Of a DNA stretch of 64,000 bases, positions 26,413 to 36,777 are shown in pieces. Location: contig NZ_JARIXP010000003.1 of the NCBI RefSeq assembly GCF_029269265.1, positions 140,885 to 204,884 of the forward strand. The letters are read 5' to 3'. Every line of letters starts with the position of its first letter. Position 1 is the first letter of the stretch. Under the pieces are notes generated by a model. The model saw only the letters and a program-made list of their open reading frames with translations. It made no database searches and had not been told where the DNA came from. The position numbers were made by a program, and so were the translations under genes. The stretch comes from Rheinheimera sp. 1928-s. Its GTDB lineage: Bacteria > Pseudomonadota > Gammaproteobacteria > Enterobacterales > Alteromonadaceae.

Positions 26413-27831
26413 TTAGCCTTTGTTCAACTGGCTTAAATCCAGTGCCTGCCAGTGTGGAAAATGTTTACGCACTAAGGTATTCAGTTCCAACTCAAATTCT
26501 GAGAATTCTGCTTTACTGCTGACACTGGCCAAAGCGCTGTCGACCATACCTGCACCAACCGTAATATTGCTGATGCGGTCGATAAAGATAAAACCACCTG
26601 TGTCGCGGTTTTGCGCATAAGGGTCAAACACCACGGCTTCGGTCAGTTCCAGCTCAACCAGCGCTATGCTGTTGAGCTCAAGCTTGTCGGCCTGATGTTC
26701 CGCCAGGGTATTTACATCAATGCTGTGAGCAATAGCTGTGACTTTACCGCTGACCTTTTTTGTCGCCAGTTTGATGTTGTAGCTTTTGCCAATCAGCAGC
26801 GGCTCTTCATGCATCCAGACTACTTTGGCCAGAATACGATTCGATACTGCCGCATGATGCACAGCAGGCACTATCACATCACCCCGGCTGATATCGATTT
26901 CATCCTTCAGCGTTAGCGTGACCGCCTGACCTGCAACAGCTTCTTGCCATTCGCCATCAAAAGTAACAATAGACTTAATAGTGGAGCCTTTGCCTGAAGG
27001 TAACGCCACTATGGCATCACCCACTTTAAAGCTGCCGCTGGCGATAGTACCGGCAAAACCACGGAAGTTTAGATTAGGGCGGCTGACATACTGCACTGGT
27101 AAACGGGCTTCGGCTTGCCAGTTAAAACCTGTCACAGGGGCTTTTTCCAGCAGACTTAATAAAGGACCGTCCTGATACCATGGCGTTTGTGTTGAGCTAT
27201 GCACCACATTGTCGCCATTCAGCGCAGACAACGGCACAAACTGAATCGAAGGCACATTCAGCTGCGCAGCAAATTGCAGATAGTCCTGTTTGATTTGCTC
27301 AAAACGCTGCTCATCAAAACCCAATAAATCCATTTTATTGATAGCAACGACAAACTGCTTAATGCCCAGCAAAGAACAAATAAAACTATGGCGGCGAGTT
27401 TGGGTTTGTACGCCATAACGGGCGTCGACCAGAATAATAGCCAGGTCGCAGTTCGAGGCGCCTGTCGCCATATTGCGGGTGTACTGTTCATGGCCAGGGG
27501 TGTCGGCAATAATAAACTTACGTTTATCTGTGGAGAAATAGCGGTAGGCCACATCTATGGTAATGCCCTGCTCGCGCTCCGCCTGCAAGCCATCGACCAA
27601 CAAAGCTAAATCTATAGTTTCACCTGTGGTGCCATGGGTTTTGCTGTCTTTATGCAAAGCAGCCAGTTGGTCTTCATAAATCTGCATACTGTCATGCAAT
27701 AAACGACCGATCAGCGTACTTTTACCGTCGTCGACCGAGCCGCAGGTTAAAAACTTCAGCAGCGATTTATGCTGTTGCTGCTCTAAATACTGCTCAATGC
27801 CTACTTGGGCTAATTCATTGGCGACTGACAT
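26413..27831 (-). CDS. cysN: Sulfate adenylyltransferase subunit 1 (GTPase)
   Basis: GTPase subunit of ATP sulfurylase, driving APS formation by CysD. It is 472 aa (E. coli 475) with an EF-Tu-like fold: G1 GSVDDGKST, switch region [23 protein letters not shown], and NKMDLL for guanine specificity, then two beta-barrel domains. There is no C-terminal APS-kinase domain. It overlaps cysD by one base (27831) and ends 2 bp before the permease gene. Confidence 0.97.
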   Translation of the reverse strand: MSVANELAQVGIEQYLEQQQHKSLLKFLTCGSVDDGKSTLIGRLLHDSMQIYEDQLAALHKDSKTHGTTGETIDLALLVDGLQAEREQGITIDVAYRYFSTDKRKFIIADTPGHEQYTRNMATGASNCDLAIILVDARYGVQTQTRRHSFICSLLGIKQFVVAINKMDLLGFDEQRFEQIKQDYLQFAAQLNVPSIQFVPLSALNGDNVVHSSTQTPWYQDGPLLSLLEKAPVTGFNWQAEARLPVQYVSRPNLNFRGFAGTIASGSFKVGDAIVALPSGKGSTIKSIVTFDGEWQEAVAGQAVTLTLKDEIDISRGDVIVPAVHHAAVSNRILAKVVWMHEEPLLIGKSYNIKLATKKVSGKVTAIAHSIDVNTLAEHQADKLELNSIALVELELTEAVVFDPYAQNRDTGGFIFIDRISNITVGAGMVDSALASVSSKAEFSEFELELNTLVRKHFPHWQALDLSQLNKG

Positions 27832-28745
27832 CAGAAATACCCCTCACGTTTTTTCTTTTCCATAGAACCACTGGAATCGTGGTCAATCACCCGGCCTTGT
27901 CGCTCACTGGAGGTCGACAACAGCATCTCTTCAATAATACCTGTCAGGCTATCAGCAGAAGACTCGATAGCACCGGTCAGCGGGTAACAACCTAAAGTAC
28001 GGAAACGCACCAGCTTTTGCTCTGGTTTTTCACCCGGATTCAGTGGCATACGCTCGTCATCCACCATAATTAGCGTGCCGTTACGTTCAACCACAGGACG
28101 CACAGCAGCAAAATACAGTGGCACTATGTCGATTTTTTCCTGATAGATGTATTGCCAGATATCCAGCTCAGTCCAGTTCGACAACGGGAAGACACGAATA
28201 CTTTCGCCTTTATTCACCTGACCGTTGTAGGTATGCCACAGCTCAGGGCGTTGATTTTTCGGGTCCCACCTGTGGTGTTGGTCGCGGAATGAATAGACCC
28301 GCTCTTTGGCACGGGATTTTTCTTCGTCACGGCGCGCACCACCAAAAGCTGCATCAAAACCGTACTGATCCAGTGCTTGTTTTAAGCCCTGAGTTTTCAT
28401 CACGTCTGTGTGTTTGGAGCTGCCGTAGGTAAATGGATTCATATCCATGGCAACACCTTCCGGATTGATATGCACCAGCAAATCAAAGCCGTATTGTTTC
28501 GCCACTTTGTCACGGAACTCGATCATCTCGCGGAATTTCCAGCGGGTATCAACATGCAATAGTGGAAACGGAATTTTGCCCGGATAAAAAGCTTTGCGCG
28601 CTAAATGCAGCAGCACAGAGGAATCTTTACCTATGGAATACAACATCACCGGATTATCAAATTCGGCCGCTACTTCGCGGAAAATCTGGATACTTTCAGC
28701 TTCTAGTTGTTGTAAATGTGTCAGAGGTTTGACTGGCTGGCCCAT
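27831..28745 (-). CDS. cysD: Sulfate adenylyltransferase subunit 2
   Basis: Catalytic subunit of ATP sulfurylase; makes APS from ATP and sulfate. PP-loop motif [18 protein letters not shown], followed by FPLLHVDT and the C-terminal [21 protein letters not shown] (read in short pieces), as in E. coli. I start at the ATG at 28745 (304 aa, E. coli 302), where GGGAG stands 8 nt upstream; the ATG five codons earlier (28760) lacks a ribosome-binding site. Second gene of the operon, about 50 bp after cysG. Confidence 0.96.
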   Translation of the reverse strand: MGQPVKPLTHLQQLEAESIQIFREVAAEFDNPVMLYSIGKDSSVLLHLARKAFYPGKIPFPLLHVDTRWKFREMIEFRDKVAKQYGFDLLVHINPEGVAMDMNPFTYGSSKHTDVMKTQGLKQALDQYGFDAAFGGARRDEEKSRAKERVYSFRDQHHRWDPKNQRPELWHTYNGQVNKGESIRVFPLSNWTELDIWQYIYQEKIDIVPLYFAAVRPVVERNGTLIMVDDERMPLNPGEKPEQKLVRFRTLGCYPLTGAIESSADSLTGIIEEMLLSTSSERQGRVIDHDSSGSMEKKKREGYF

Positions 28746-28794
28746 AGGGTCTGCTCCCATTAAGTCTGTAAAAAAGAGTTCTAAAATAAAGTCT

Positions 28795-30213
28795 TTAAAT
28801 TCTGTTGGTTAAAGGCTGTTGAGCCTGCTGATCAGGCATGTCACCAAACCAGTTTAATTTTTGTTGCAAGGCCACAACCTCACCAATAATCAGCAAAGCG
28901 GGTGATTGCACCTGATGCTCTGCCACTAAATTGGCCAGTTGGCTAAGCTGTCCGGTAAATACCCGCTGTTCTGGCCGGGTGCCGTTTTCAATCACAGCCA
29001 CAGGAATATCTGCAGCACGGCCAGCGGCCAATAGCTGCTGCTGAATATGTTCAACTTTCATCAGGCCCATATAAATCACCAGCGTTTGATTTGGCCTGCT
29101 TAAACTATGCCAGTCCGGTTCCACACCATCTTTGCGGCAATGACCAGTGACAAACTGCACGGCCTGGGCATAATCACGGTGCGTTAACGCAATGCCGGCA
29201 TAAGCAGCGCAACCTGCGGCGGCCGTAATACCTGGCACCACCTGAAACGGAATGTTATGAGGTAACAGCACTTCAATTTCTTCGGCGCCACGGCCAAAAA
29301 TAAAAGGGTCACCACCTTTTAACCGGCATACTTTTTTACCTGATAAAGCTAAAGAAACCAACAAGTTATTTGTTTCTTCCTGCGCTACCGAATGCGCACC
29401 TGCTTTTTTACCTACACAAACCAATTCAGCATCACGGCGCACCAGCTGCATAATAGGCTCTGAGACCAAATAGTCGTACACCACCACATCAGCCTGTTGC
29501 ATCAGTTGCAATGCTTTTAACGTCAGAAGTTCCGGATCGCCAGGACCAGAACCTACTAAATAGACTTCACCCTGAGTCGGAATCTCCTGCTCTAATAAAG
29601 CTTCTAATTGCTGCTGAGCGACATCCAGCCGGTTGGCTTGCACTTCACGCACTATGGAGGAGTCAAATACCCGCTCCCAAAACTGGCGACGACCTGCAAA
29701 ACCTGAAATCTTTTGTTTTACTTTATCGCGAAAAGAACCCACCAACTGTGCCAGCGGGCCTAAATGGGCTGGCAAAATAGCTTCGAGTTTTTCACGTAAA
29801 CGCCGCGCCAATACGGGAGCAGTGCCAGCACTGGAAATGGCAATCAGAATAGGGCTGCGGTCGATAATGGCAGGAAAAATAAAACTGCAGTTCGGCTGGT
29901 CATCCACAGTATTAACCAGAATATTGCGCGCATCAGCAGCCTCAAACACCGACTGATTGACGGCATCATCATCTGTGGCGGCTATCACCAGCACGTGACC
30001 GTCGATATGTTCTGGTGAAAAACGGCTTTCAATTAAAGTCGCTTTGCCTTGTTGCTGCCACTCGACGAATTCATCGGCAAAGTAAGTCGCCACTACAGTT
30101 AAACGGGCACCAGCTTTCAGTAAAGTACCGGCCTTACGTAATGCCACATGACCTGCACCCACCAGCAAAACCGGGCGATTTTTCAATTGGGCAAAAATAG
30201 GCAAATACTGCAA
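28795..30213 (-). CDS. cysG: Siroheme synthase (trifunctional)
   Basis: Makes siroheme, the cofactor of CysI, from uroporphyrinogen III. The N-terminal NAD-dependent dehydrogenase/ferrochelatase domain begins [20 protein letters not shown]. The C-terminal SAM-dependent methyltransferase begins [17 protein letters not shown] and contains [17 protein letters not shown]. The start is the TTG at 30213 (472 aa): AGGAG lies 6 nt upstream, and the upstream frame from 30288 (CIKVLSIQQ) has no family match. First gene of the cysGDN-permease-CQ operon; the promoter carries tandem met-box-like sequences. Confidence 0.95.
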   Translation of the reverse strand: MQYLPIFAQLKNRPVLLVGAGHVALRKAGTLLKAGARLTVVATYFADEFVEWQQQGKATLIESRFSPEHIDGHVLVIAATDDDAVNQSVFEAADARNILVNTVDDQPNCSFIFPAIIDRSPILIAISSAGTAPVLARRLREKLEAILPAHLGPLAQLVGSFRDKVKQKISGFAGRRQFWERVFDSSIVREVQANRLDVAQQQLEALLEQEIPTQGEVYLVGSGPGDPELLTLKALQLMQQADVVVYDYLVSEPIMQLVRRDAELVCVGKKAGAHSVAQEETNNLLVSLALSGKKVCRLKGGDPFIFGRGAEEIEVLLPHNIPFQVVPGITAAAGCAAYAGIALTHRDYAQAVQFVTGHCRKDGVEPDWHSLSRPNQTLVIYMGLMKVEHIQQQLLAAGRAADIPVAVIENGTRPEQRVFTGQLSQLANLVAEHQVQSPALLIIGEVVALQQKLNWFGDMPDQQAQQPLTNRI

Positions 30214-30309
30214 TTGAGGCTCCTGCTGTATAGACAGCACTTTGATACAACTATGCTCTGATTTGGTTAGAGTGAATACCTCAATCAAAGCTTTTTCGTT
30301 CGAGCCTGC

Positions 30310-30339
30310 ATATTAGACGTCTAAACGTCTTTTTTACAA
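30310..30339 (-). promoter_or_regulatory. cysG operon promoter overlapped by tandem met-box-like operator
   Basis: Minus strand: -35 TTGTAA (30339-30334), 18-bp spacer, -10 TAATAT (30315-30310). Within the spacer, 30315-30330 reads on the plus strand AGACGTCT AAACGTCT, that is, one perfect and one 7/8 match to the MetJ met box (AGACGTCT), joined head to tail as MetJ requires. Repressor bound there would block RNA polymerase. Confidence 0.7.
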
Positions 30340-30387
30340 TAATGGATATCGATCTCTTATAACTAAATGGAATAGAGGGAAAAAAAT

Positions 30388-30433
30388 GGGGTCAGATCAC
30401 ATTAGTTATGCGTAACTAATGTGATCTGACCCC
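30388..30433. repeat. 46-bp perfect palindrome, GGGGTCAGA family
   Basis: Two perfect 21-bp arms (30388-30408 and 30413-30433) around a TGCG loop, followed by ATTTTTAGTGAG. It has the same arm length, ends and trailing bases as the copy at 10268. The arms differ at two positions, and both are compensated on the opposite arm. It lies between sstT and cysG. Confidence 0.93.
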
Positions 30434-30463
30434 ATTTTTAGTGAGTTGTTGTTTTGTACTTGT

Positions 30464-30488
30464 GGGTCAGAGCCGAGGGCTCTGACCC
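30464..30488. repeat. 25-bp palindrome that ends the sstT gene
   Basis: GGGTCAGAGCC (30464-30474), GAG loop, GGCTCTGACCC (30478-30488), arms perfect. It shares the GGGTCAGA end with the two longer elements but has a different interior. The sstT stop codon (30469-30467) and last residues lie inside it. Confidence 0.88.
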
Positions 30489-31693
30489 GAGCTTTGACAC
30501 ACAGCCGCAGTAAAGACCACGTCAGTCGAACTATTCAGAGCAGTTTCAGCACTGTCCTGAATGACTCCAATAATAAAGCCAGTAGCGACTACCTGCATTG
30601 CCACTTCATTTGGAATGCCAAATAAGCTACAAGCGAGCGGAATCAGTAACAAAGAACCACCAGCCACACCAGAAGCACCGCAGGCAGAAACCGCAGCCAG
30701 CAAGCTTAATAAAATAGCACTGGCAAAATCTACTTCAATGCCCAGGGTATTTACAGTCGCCAATGTCAGCACTGTGATGGTAATAGCGGCACCCGCCATA
30801 TTGATGGTGGCGCCCAGCGGAATAGATACGCCATAGATTTCTTCGTTGAGTTTCAGTTTTTCACACAATTGTAAATTGACCGGAATATTAGCGGCCGAAC
30901 TGCGGGTAAAAAAGGCAGTCACACCACTTTCGCGTAAGCAGGTAAACACCAGCGGGTAAGGATTAGAGCCGGTTTTGGCAAACACCAACAAGGGGTTGAC
31001 TACAAAAGCGATAATAGCCATGGCGCCCAATAACACGGCAATCAACTGGCCATAACTGGCTAAAGCAGCAAAACCTGTGGTCGCTATGGTATCTGCTACT
31101 AAACCTAAAATACCAAAAGGTGCCAGACGGATAATAAAGCGCACTAAAGAGGACACACCGTGTGATAAGTCAGAAAACACTAACTTGGTACTTTTGCTGG
31201 CATGCTGCAACGCCAGACCTAAGCCAACAGCCCAGGCTAAAACACCAATATAGTTACCGGTAATTAAGGCGTTAATAGGGTTATCTACTACTTTCAGCAG
31301 CAAAGCTTTTAATACTTCGCTGATACCTTCAGGGGCTGCAATCATTTCAGGCACAGCGGTCAGCACCAGAGTCGTTGGAAACATAAAGCTCAGTAATACA
31401 GCCACTACTGCAGCTAAAAAAGTACCAAACAGATACAACACCAACACAGGTTTGATGCTCGAGCCTTCAGAAGCTTGTTTATTGGCTATGGCAGAAGCCA
31501 CCAACACAAAAACCAGCAAAGGCGCTATAGCTTTTAAAGCGTTGACAAATAAAGTACCTAACAAAGATAAATTTTTTGCCAGCTCTGGCGACACAAGGGC
31601 CACCAGCACACCTAATAAAATGCCAATAATAATTTGTGGCACTAAGCCGAGTTGCAGAAGTTTTTGCCATGAGCGGGATGCGGTGGATGTCAT
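30467..31693 (-). CDS. sstT: Serine/threonine:sodium symporter
   Basis: Inner-membrane sodium-coupled importer of serine and threonine, DAACS family, close to E. coli SstT along its length: [64 protein letters not shown] and [20 protein letters not shown] (all visible as contiguous blocks; quoted in short form). ATG at 31693 (MTSTASRSW, 408 aa) is chosen over the GTG at 31729, which has no homology. The native C-terminal tail is lost: after AAVCQSS the frame runs into the palindrome at 30464-30488, adding GQSPRL and a TGA. Confidence 0.93.
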   Translation of the reverse strand: MTSTASRSWQKLLQLGLVPQIIIGILLGVLVALVSPELAKNLSLLGTLFVNALKAIAPLLVFVLVASAIANKQASEGSSIKPVLVLYLFGTFLAAVVAVLLSFMFPTTLVLTAVPEMIAAPEGISEVLKALLLKVVDNPINALITGNYIGVLAWAVGLGLALQHASKSTKLVFSDLSHGVSSLVRFIIRLAPFGILGLVADTIATTGFAALASYGQLIAVLLGAMAIIAFVVNPLLVFAKTGSNPYPLVFTCLRESGVTAFFTRSSAANIPVNLQLCEKLKLNEEIYGVSIPLGATINMAGAAITITVLTLATVNTLGIEVDFASAILLSLLAAVSACGASGVAGGSLLLIPLACSLFGIPNEVAMQVVATGFIIGVIQDSAETALNSSTDVVFTAAVCQSSGQSPRL

Positions 31694-31882
31694 TCGGATT
31701 CTCTGTTGCTTTGCTGTGGTGCGCGCCACAGTTGTAGGAATAAGTGCCCGATTTTGCCCTGAATCTGCTGGCGGAGCAAGTCTGAACAGTCACCACATAC
31801 ATTCACTTTTGTGTAACATCTGGCTTTAAATTCGTATAAACAGATGTTAGTTTGTTAAAAACACTCAATAGATTCGAACACT

Positions 31883-33067
31883 ATGCATTTGACCAGAATT
31901 GCCTTGCTGTTGGCTGCGCTAACGACCCAAAGCTGTGTGATGCAAACTACAGATCCACAGATCCAGGCCAGCTTACTGCCGCCAACTACATCTATTGAGC
32001 TGTTTCAGCCACCAGCCGATCTACCAGAACTGGAGCAGCTTTTTTATCTGAATGATAAACAGCAGCAGGATTTTTTGAGTTATTTCCATAGTGCAGCACA
32101 AGCGGCTCACCCGGCAGAGCAACGGCTGTACAACTTTCTGCAAAATAAACTGATGTACTTTAATTACGAAGGGGCCAATTACCCAGCTCAGGTTGCCATG
32201 GAGCAGTTCAGAGGCAATTGCATGACGCTGGCACTACTGACTTCTGCGCTGGCACAGTTGGTGAACATAGAGGTGGGTTACAAAGTAATTTATCAGGAAC
32301 CTCTTATTGACTACAAAGATAATATCTTTATCAGTTCCAATCATATCCGCACCTATTTATACAAAGAAGCTGCCCCGCCCCAAAAAGGAAAAATGGTGCT
32401 GCAAAGAGCGGCTCTGGTTATAGACTATTTCCCGGAAAACTCTGATTTCGTTGGAGAAAACATCAGCTCAGCGCGTTTTCACGCCATGCTATACAACAAT
32501 CTTGCTGCTGATGCTCTGCTACAGGGCGACAGTGACAAAGCTTTTTTTCTGAGTCAAAAAGCACTGCAACAGGATCAGACCTACACCCCGGCAGTGAATA
32601 TGGTTGCATTGATGTATCACCGGAAAAAAGCCTTTGCTGAAGCACTGCAGTGGTTTGATTATGGCATGCAACTTCAGGACAACCAGATCACCTTACTGAC
32701 CAATTACCGCGACTTGGCCGCGAAAACAGACAACCAGCAGTTACTGGAAAAAATTAATCAGCAAATTATGAGTCACGATGATGACAATCCTTATGCCTGG
32801 CTGGCTTTAGCCATAGATGCAGAGCGTAACCAGCAGTTCAGTCATGCCAAACTCTACTATAAAAAATTACTGGAAAAAGCACCTTATCTGCACAATGCTA
32901 ACCTGGCGCTTATTCGGCTGTACCTGCAGGAGCAAAACTTCAGAGCGGCACAAAAACTGGTGGAGCAGGCGATACACTATGCTTATGAACCAGAGCGGCT
33001 GAAGTTGTATAACACCAAGCTGGCCGCATTAAAGCAGCACAGGAAAACCATGCAGCAACGCCCTTAA
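31883..33067 (+). CDS. TPR lipoprotein with transglutaminase-like region
   Basis: Secreted protein of 394 aa. The signal peptide ends in a possible lipobox (LTTQSC, Cys18). Residues 60-200 contain a transglutaminase-like core: RGNCMTLALLTSALAQ with the candidate nucleophile cysteine, then a histidine further on in SARFHAML. Residues about 205-390 are tetratricopeptide repeats (NNLAADALLQGDSDKAFFLS, NMVALMYHRKKAFAEALQWF). The combination suggests a periplasmic scaffold or a processing factor. I cannot assign a function. It is divergent from sstT and convergent with the DUF4377 lipoprotein, and appears monocistronic. Confidence 0.8.
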   Translation: MHLTRIALLLAALTTQSCVMQTTDPQIQASLLPPTTSIELFQPPADLPELEQLFYLNDKQQQDFLSYFHSAAQAAHPAEQRLYNFLQNKLMYFNYEGANYPAQVAMEQFRGNCMTLALLTSALAQLVNIEVGYKVIYQEPLIDYKDNIFISSNHIRTYLYKEAAPPQKGKMVLQRAALVIDYFPENSDFVGENISSARFHAMLYNNLAADALLQGDSDKAFFLSQKALQQDQTYTPAVNMVALMYHRKKAFAEALQWFDYGMQLQDNQITLLTNYRDLAAKTDNQQLLEKINQQIMSHDDDNPYAWLALAIDAERNQQFSHAKLYYKKLLEKAPYLHNANLALIRLYLQEQNFRAAQKLVEQAIHYAYEPERLKLYNTKLAALKQHRKTMQQRP

Positions 33068-33077
33068 CAAGAGTGTG

Positions 33078-33491
33078 TTACTCAGCATGACTGCTGATAA
33101 TTTGCCGCAATATCCATTGCCGGTCCGGTGCGTCCGCCGGAGGTTCTGCGATAATCACTTCGCTGACTTCCAACTGATACACCTGACCAGGTTGGTAGTC
33201 AAAGCCAACAATATCGCCATACAGCAGTTGCCAGTCTTCATTGGGGTTGTAACGAACTTGCAAACATTCGGTAGGCCCTACCGCCATACATTCACGTTTT
33301 TCAGCGGCCACCCATAGGATCAGTGTAGCTTCAGTGTTCTCAGTCAGAACCGGGGGATAGACACCGGATTCATTTGGTGTCTTTACAGCAACCTGAGGTT
33401 CAGCAGATCGTGTCGATTCAGTACAGCCGGTTACAGTGAAAAACATCAGTGCACCGAGCAAAGTAGGTAACACCAGCCATTTGCTTAACAT
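33078..33491 (-). CDS. DUF4377 family lipoprotein
   Basis: A 137-aa lipoprotein: signal and lipobox TVTGCTES (Cys23). The C-terminal domain shows the DUF4377 pattern: a tryptophan and two cysteines in ILWVAAEKRECMAVGPTECLQ, then WQLLYGDIVGFDYQPGQVYQLEV. The family is small, periplasmic and of unknown function; members occur next to HslJ/META-type heat-shock lipoproteins, which are absent here. It stops 10 bp from the convergent TPR gene. Confidence 0.85.
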   Translation of the reverse strand: MLSKWLVLPTLLGALMFFTVTGCTESTRSAEPQVAVKTPNESGVYPPVLTENTEATLILWVAAEKRECMAVGPTECLQVRYNPNEDWQLLYGDIVGFDYQPGQVYQLEVSEVIIAEPPADAPDRQWILRQIISSHAE

Positions 33492-33563
33492 AAGTATCGT
33501 CCCTAATTTAATGTTTCATTCAGTCTATCGAACAAAAATGGACAGAAACTGAACAGCATATCC

Positions 33564-35855
33564 TTATGCGTGTTTAGAACTAAACTCCAGCTCTGGCAGT
33601 CTGGGCAACAACAAGTTTTGCCAATACAACGCAGGGGCCGGGCGGCCAAATAAATAGCCTTGCATCAGCTGGCAGCCCAGGCTTTGCAGAAAACGGCGCT
33701 GTATATCGTTTTCTACCCCTTCGGCCACTATATTCAGATTTAAGGCTTTGGCCAGTTGAATAGTGGTATGCAAAATACGCACAGTGCGGCTGTCCTGAGG
33801 AATACAGCTGACAAAACGTCGGTCTATTTTGATGGTATCGGCAGGACAATCCACCAACTGGCTTAAGGATGAATGACCAGTACCAAAATCGTCGATGGAA
33901 ATACTAAAACCATACTGATGAAGCGCTTTTAAACGTTTGTGTAATAAAGGTTGTTGCACCGCTATATTGGTTTCGGTGATCTCTAACTGCAGGTAGCGGG
34001 TTAACCAGGGATGATCGGCACTGTGGCTCATCAACTCAGCAAAAAAACTGTCGTCCAGAAGCTCAGGTCCGCCCAGATTAATAGCAATAGGGTATAACAA
34101 GCCCTGCTGTTGCCAGCTTTGCAAAATGCTGACACTTTGTTGCAGCACTAAACGGGAAAACATCGTCATCAGACCATGGCGTTCTGCCATCAGCACAAAA
34201 CTGTCCGGAGCTATGGCCTCTCCATCAATAAACCAGCGGCTTAAGGCTTCAAAACTCTGAATCTTTCCTTGCGGGTCAACCTTAGGTTGTAACCAGAGTT
34301 CCAGCTGCTTTTGCCGTATCGCGTCGCGAAACGCATTCAGCAGTTGATAATCCTGTTCCAGTTGCCGGGCTTGTTGCTGATCATAAAAACTAACGGCCTG
34401 GCCTGGGCTGGATAACTCTAAAGCCAATTCACATTGTTCAATTAACTGCTGAGCATTCTGGTTGTCACGCCGCTCAGTAAAACTAACGCCAAACTGATAA
34501 CTCATACGCGCTGTGTAAGGCCCCACTGTCAGCTCAACCGGCAATTGACTGGCAATAGCTTCAGCCAACTGCTTTGGATCCAGCACATTGAGATCGCCTT
34601 TTAACCAGAGCGCAAACTTCACGCCCCTTACTCTGGCCAAGACTGCATCAGAGGGCAAAGCGGCTTTCGCTACTTTTGAGAAATGTTGTAATAACTGGCT
34701 GCCAAATTCATAACCATACTGCTGATTCAGGGTTTTGACATGACGCAAGCGGATAATAGCCACCAGTGCAAACTCATGAGGCGCTAACTGCTCTTGCTTG
34801 TAGTTCACCAGTTCGGTAAAACCAGCCACATTAGGTAAACAGGTTAAACCGTCATAATGCAGCCAGCTGTCCTGCGCTTTCTGGCTTTGTTTTAATTGCT
34901 GCTGCAACTGGCGTAGAGCGCTGATTTCCTGCAGGCTCACCACATGATGGCCCGATCGGGTCAACATGACATGCTTCAAAACCAGACTGGACTCAGGCCG
35001 ACTTTTTAAATTACATTCCACTTTGCCTTTCAGCCAATGGCCTTGCAACTGACTGTCCTGCACAAAGTTCAGCAAAGACAATAAATTAGCTGGTTGTTCA
35101 GCCTCCAGCCCCAACAGCTGGGACGCCAGGCTATTGCATTTAATGATGTCGCCTGAAGCTGTTACCAGCACAGTGGCAGAACCATTATGTTCAAACAATT
35201 CTTCGTAATAATCATGGCTTTGTGCCAGATGTTGATTCAGCTCTGTCAGTTGCACAGCACTACGTTTTAAGGTGCTGAACACACGGGCGGCAGCCAAAGG
35301 CAGGCACACATTAAAAAACAAAAACAATAAGCCATGCAAATAACTGTGACTGGCAGGCAAGGTAATAGACCAACCCAGCAGATGACCCGGAGCCTGGTTT
35401 TGTAGCAGATAGATAAAAGGAATAAAATTCAGCGCCATAAAGACTAAAGCAGTTCTGAAGCCAAAAAACATCAGACTGATCATCGGCAAGGTGTAAATAA
35501 AAATGATGCCAAGTTTGCCCAGCTCAAAGTTATCCACCAGTACTAAAATACAGAGCCCGGCCAGTACTACTATGGCCAGCAAAGCAGCGGCACTGAATTT
35601 GACATAACGGCTGGAAATAAACAGAGTTGAAACTAATGCCAGGTAAAAAGAAACGGTGATAGCTATCACATGATAAGCGCCCATTTGCCAGGCCTGCCAG
35701 GAGCTGTGTAGCACGATCGCAAACACCAGACAAAGCCCTGACAGCACAATAATACGCAGCACACTTTGTTGCCAGAACGCACTATCAGCGCTGCCTAAAT
35801 CCTGAGCCCTCAGCCGTAAAAAACGACCTAACCACTCCACATGCCGATCCCCCAT
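33564..35855 (-). CDS. Membrane-bound c-di-GMP phosphodiesterase (degenerate GGDEF plus EAL)
   Basis: A 763-aa signalling protein. There are about seven N-terminal membrane helices (residues 28-200), a PAS-like domain (about 215-320), a GGDEF-like domain in which the signature is replaced by RGVKF so synthesis is unlikely, and an EAL domain (about 500-755). The EAL domain keeps the metal and catalytic residues: FEALSRW, LEITET, SIDDFGTGHSSL, IKIDRRF, VAEGVE and QGYLFGRP. It should hydrolyse c-di-GMP, with the inactive GGDEF possibly sensing GTP. The substrate loop reads AINLGG, slightly unusual. It is monocistronic upstream of the DUF4377 gene. Confidence 0.9.
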   Translation of the reverse strand: MGDRHVEWLGRFLRLRAQDLGSADSAFWQQSVLRIIVLSGLCLVFAIVLHSSWQAWQMGAYHVIAITVSFYLALVSTLFISSRYVKFSAAALLAIVVLAGLCILVLVDNFELGKLGIIFIYTLPMISLMFFGFRTALVFMALNFIPFIYLLQNQAPGHLLGWSITLPASHSYLHGLLFLFFNVCLPLAAARVFSTLKRSAVQLTELNQHLAQSHDYYEELFEHNGSATVLVTASGDIIKCNSLASQLLGLEAEQPANLLSLLNFVQDSQLQGHWLKGKVECNLKSRPESSLVLKHVMLTRSGHHVVSLQEISALRQLQQQLKQSQKAQDSWLHYDGLTCLPNVAGFTELVNYKQEQLAPHEFALVAIIRLRHVKTLNQQYGYEFGSQLLQHFSKVAKAALPSDAVLARVRGVKFALWLKGDLNVLDPKQLAEAIASQLPVELTVGPYTARMSYQFGVSFTERRDNQNAQQLIEQCELALELSSPGQAVSFYDQQQARQLEQDYQLLNAFRDAIRQKQLELWLQPKVDPQGKIQSFEALSRWFIDGEAIAPDSFVLMAERHGLMTMFSRLVLQQSVSILQSWQQQGLLYPIAINLGGPELLDDSFFAELMSHSADHPWLTRYLQLEITETNIAVQQPLLHKRLKALHQYGFSISIDDFGTGHSSLSQLVDCPADTIKIDRRFVSCIPQDSRTVRILHTTIQLAKALNLNIVAEGVENDIQRRFLQSLGCQLMQGYLFGRPAPALYWQNLLLPRLPELEFSSKHA

Positions 35856-36015
35856 TCCATTGATCAGGCCTGCTCAGGCTCTGATGTCACCGGCCTCTAG
35901 CAGGCTTTTCAACCGGACGAATGTAATGGTTAGGCTTGTTAACTACAAGTTATTTTTATTCACTTAAGGGACAAAGTCGATAATTGGTATTATTTGGCCG
36001 TTCAATGGCGGCGGA

Positions 36016-36753
36016 CTAGATGCCGTCGCCATCCAGGTGAATACCGCATTCACGGCCAAAGCCGTTAAAACGGGTGTCTTCTTCTGTCATGCCCAGTTCG
36101 AGTTTACGGGTGGAATGCACGTCTCCCACAGAGACATAACCTTGCTCCCATAAAGGGTGGTAAGGCAAGTCGTGTTGTTTTAGATAATAAAACACGTCTT
36201 TATTGGTCCACTCGATAATAGGCTGCACTTTCACAGTGCCACGGCTGATGTCGATAATATCTTTATCAGCGCGGGTGCTAGACTGACTGCGACGTAAACC
36301 ACTGAACCAGGTGCCTACATTCAGCTCTTTTAAAGCGCGCTGTAAAGGCTCTACTTTATTCATATGGTTGTATTGTTTAATACCAGCTTCGTTTTCCCAT
36401 AACTTACCAAAACGGGCTTCCTGCCAGGCCGGGCTTAAGTGAGCCCGGTACACTTTCAGATTCAGTTGCAACCGCTCTTTCAGCTCGTCAATAAACTGAT
36501 AAGTTTCAGGGAATAAATAGCCGGTGTCAGTTAACACCACCGGAATATCAGGCCGTTCACTGGTCACCAGATGCAACATCACAGCAGATTGAATACCAAA
36601 GCTGGAGCTTAAGATCTGCTGATCCGGCAAATGATCCAGTGCCCATTTCACCCGTTCGGCTGGCGTTAAAGGCAACAACAGCTGATTGGCTTCCGCCAGC
36701 AGTTGTTGCTGTTGTTCTGTATCCAGCTGTAACAGCTGTTTATACTGACTCAT
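36016..36753 (-). CDS. cysH: Phosphoadenylyl-sulfate (PAPS) reductase
   Basis: Reduces PAPS to sulfite with thioredoxin. At 245 aa (E. coli 244) it has the PP-loop-like [33 protein letters not shown], and the redox cysteine in the C-terminal ECGIHL. It lacks the paired cysteines of the iron-sulfur APS reductases, so it is the PAPS type and depends on CysC. Last gene of cysJIH, 25 bp after cysI. Confidence 0.97.
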   Translation of the reverse strand: MSQYKQLLQLDTEQQQQLLAEANQLLLPLTPAERVKWALDHLPDQQILSSSFGIQSAVMLHLVTSERPDIPVVLTDTGYLFPETYQFIDELKERLQLNLKVYRAHLSPAWQEARFGKLWENEAGIKQYNHMNKVEPLQRALKELNVGTWFSGLRRSQSSTRADKDIIDISRGTVKVQPIIEWTNKDVFYYLKQHDLPYHPLWEQGYVSVGDVHSTRKLELGMTEEDTRFNGFGRECGIHLDGDGI

Positions 36754-36777
36754 AATCTGCCTCTTAATGGACTGAAC

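Noticed and set aside
30388-30433. Operator of the cysG or sstT gene
   Set aside because: A near-identical palindrome occurs at the unrelated kinase/amylase junction (10268), so it is a dispersed repeat, not a gene-specific site.
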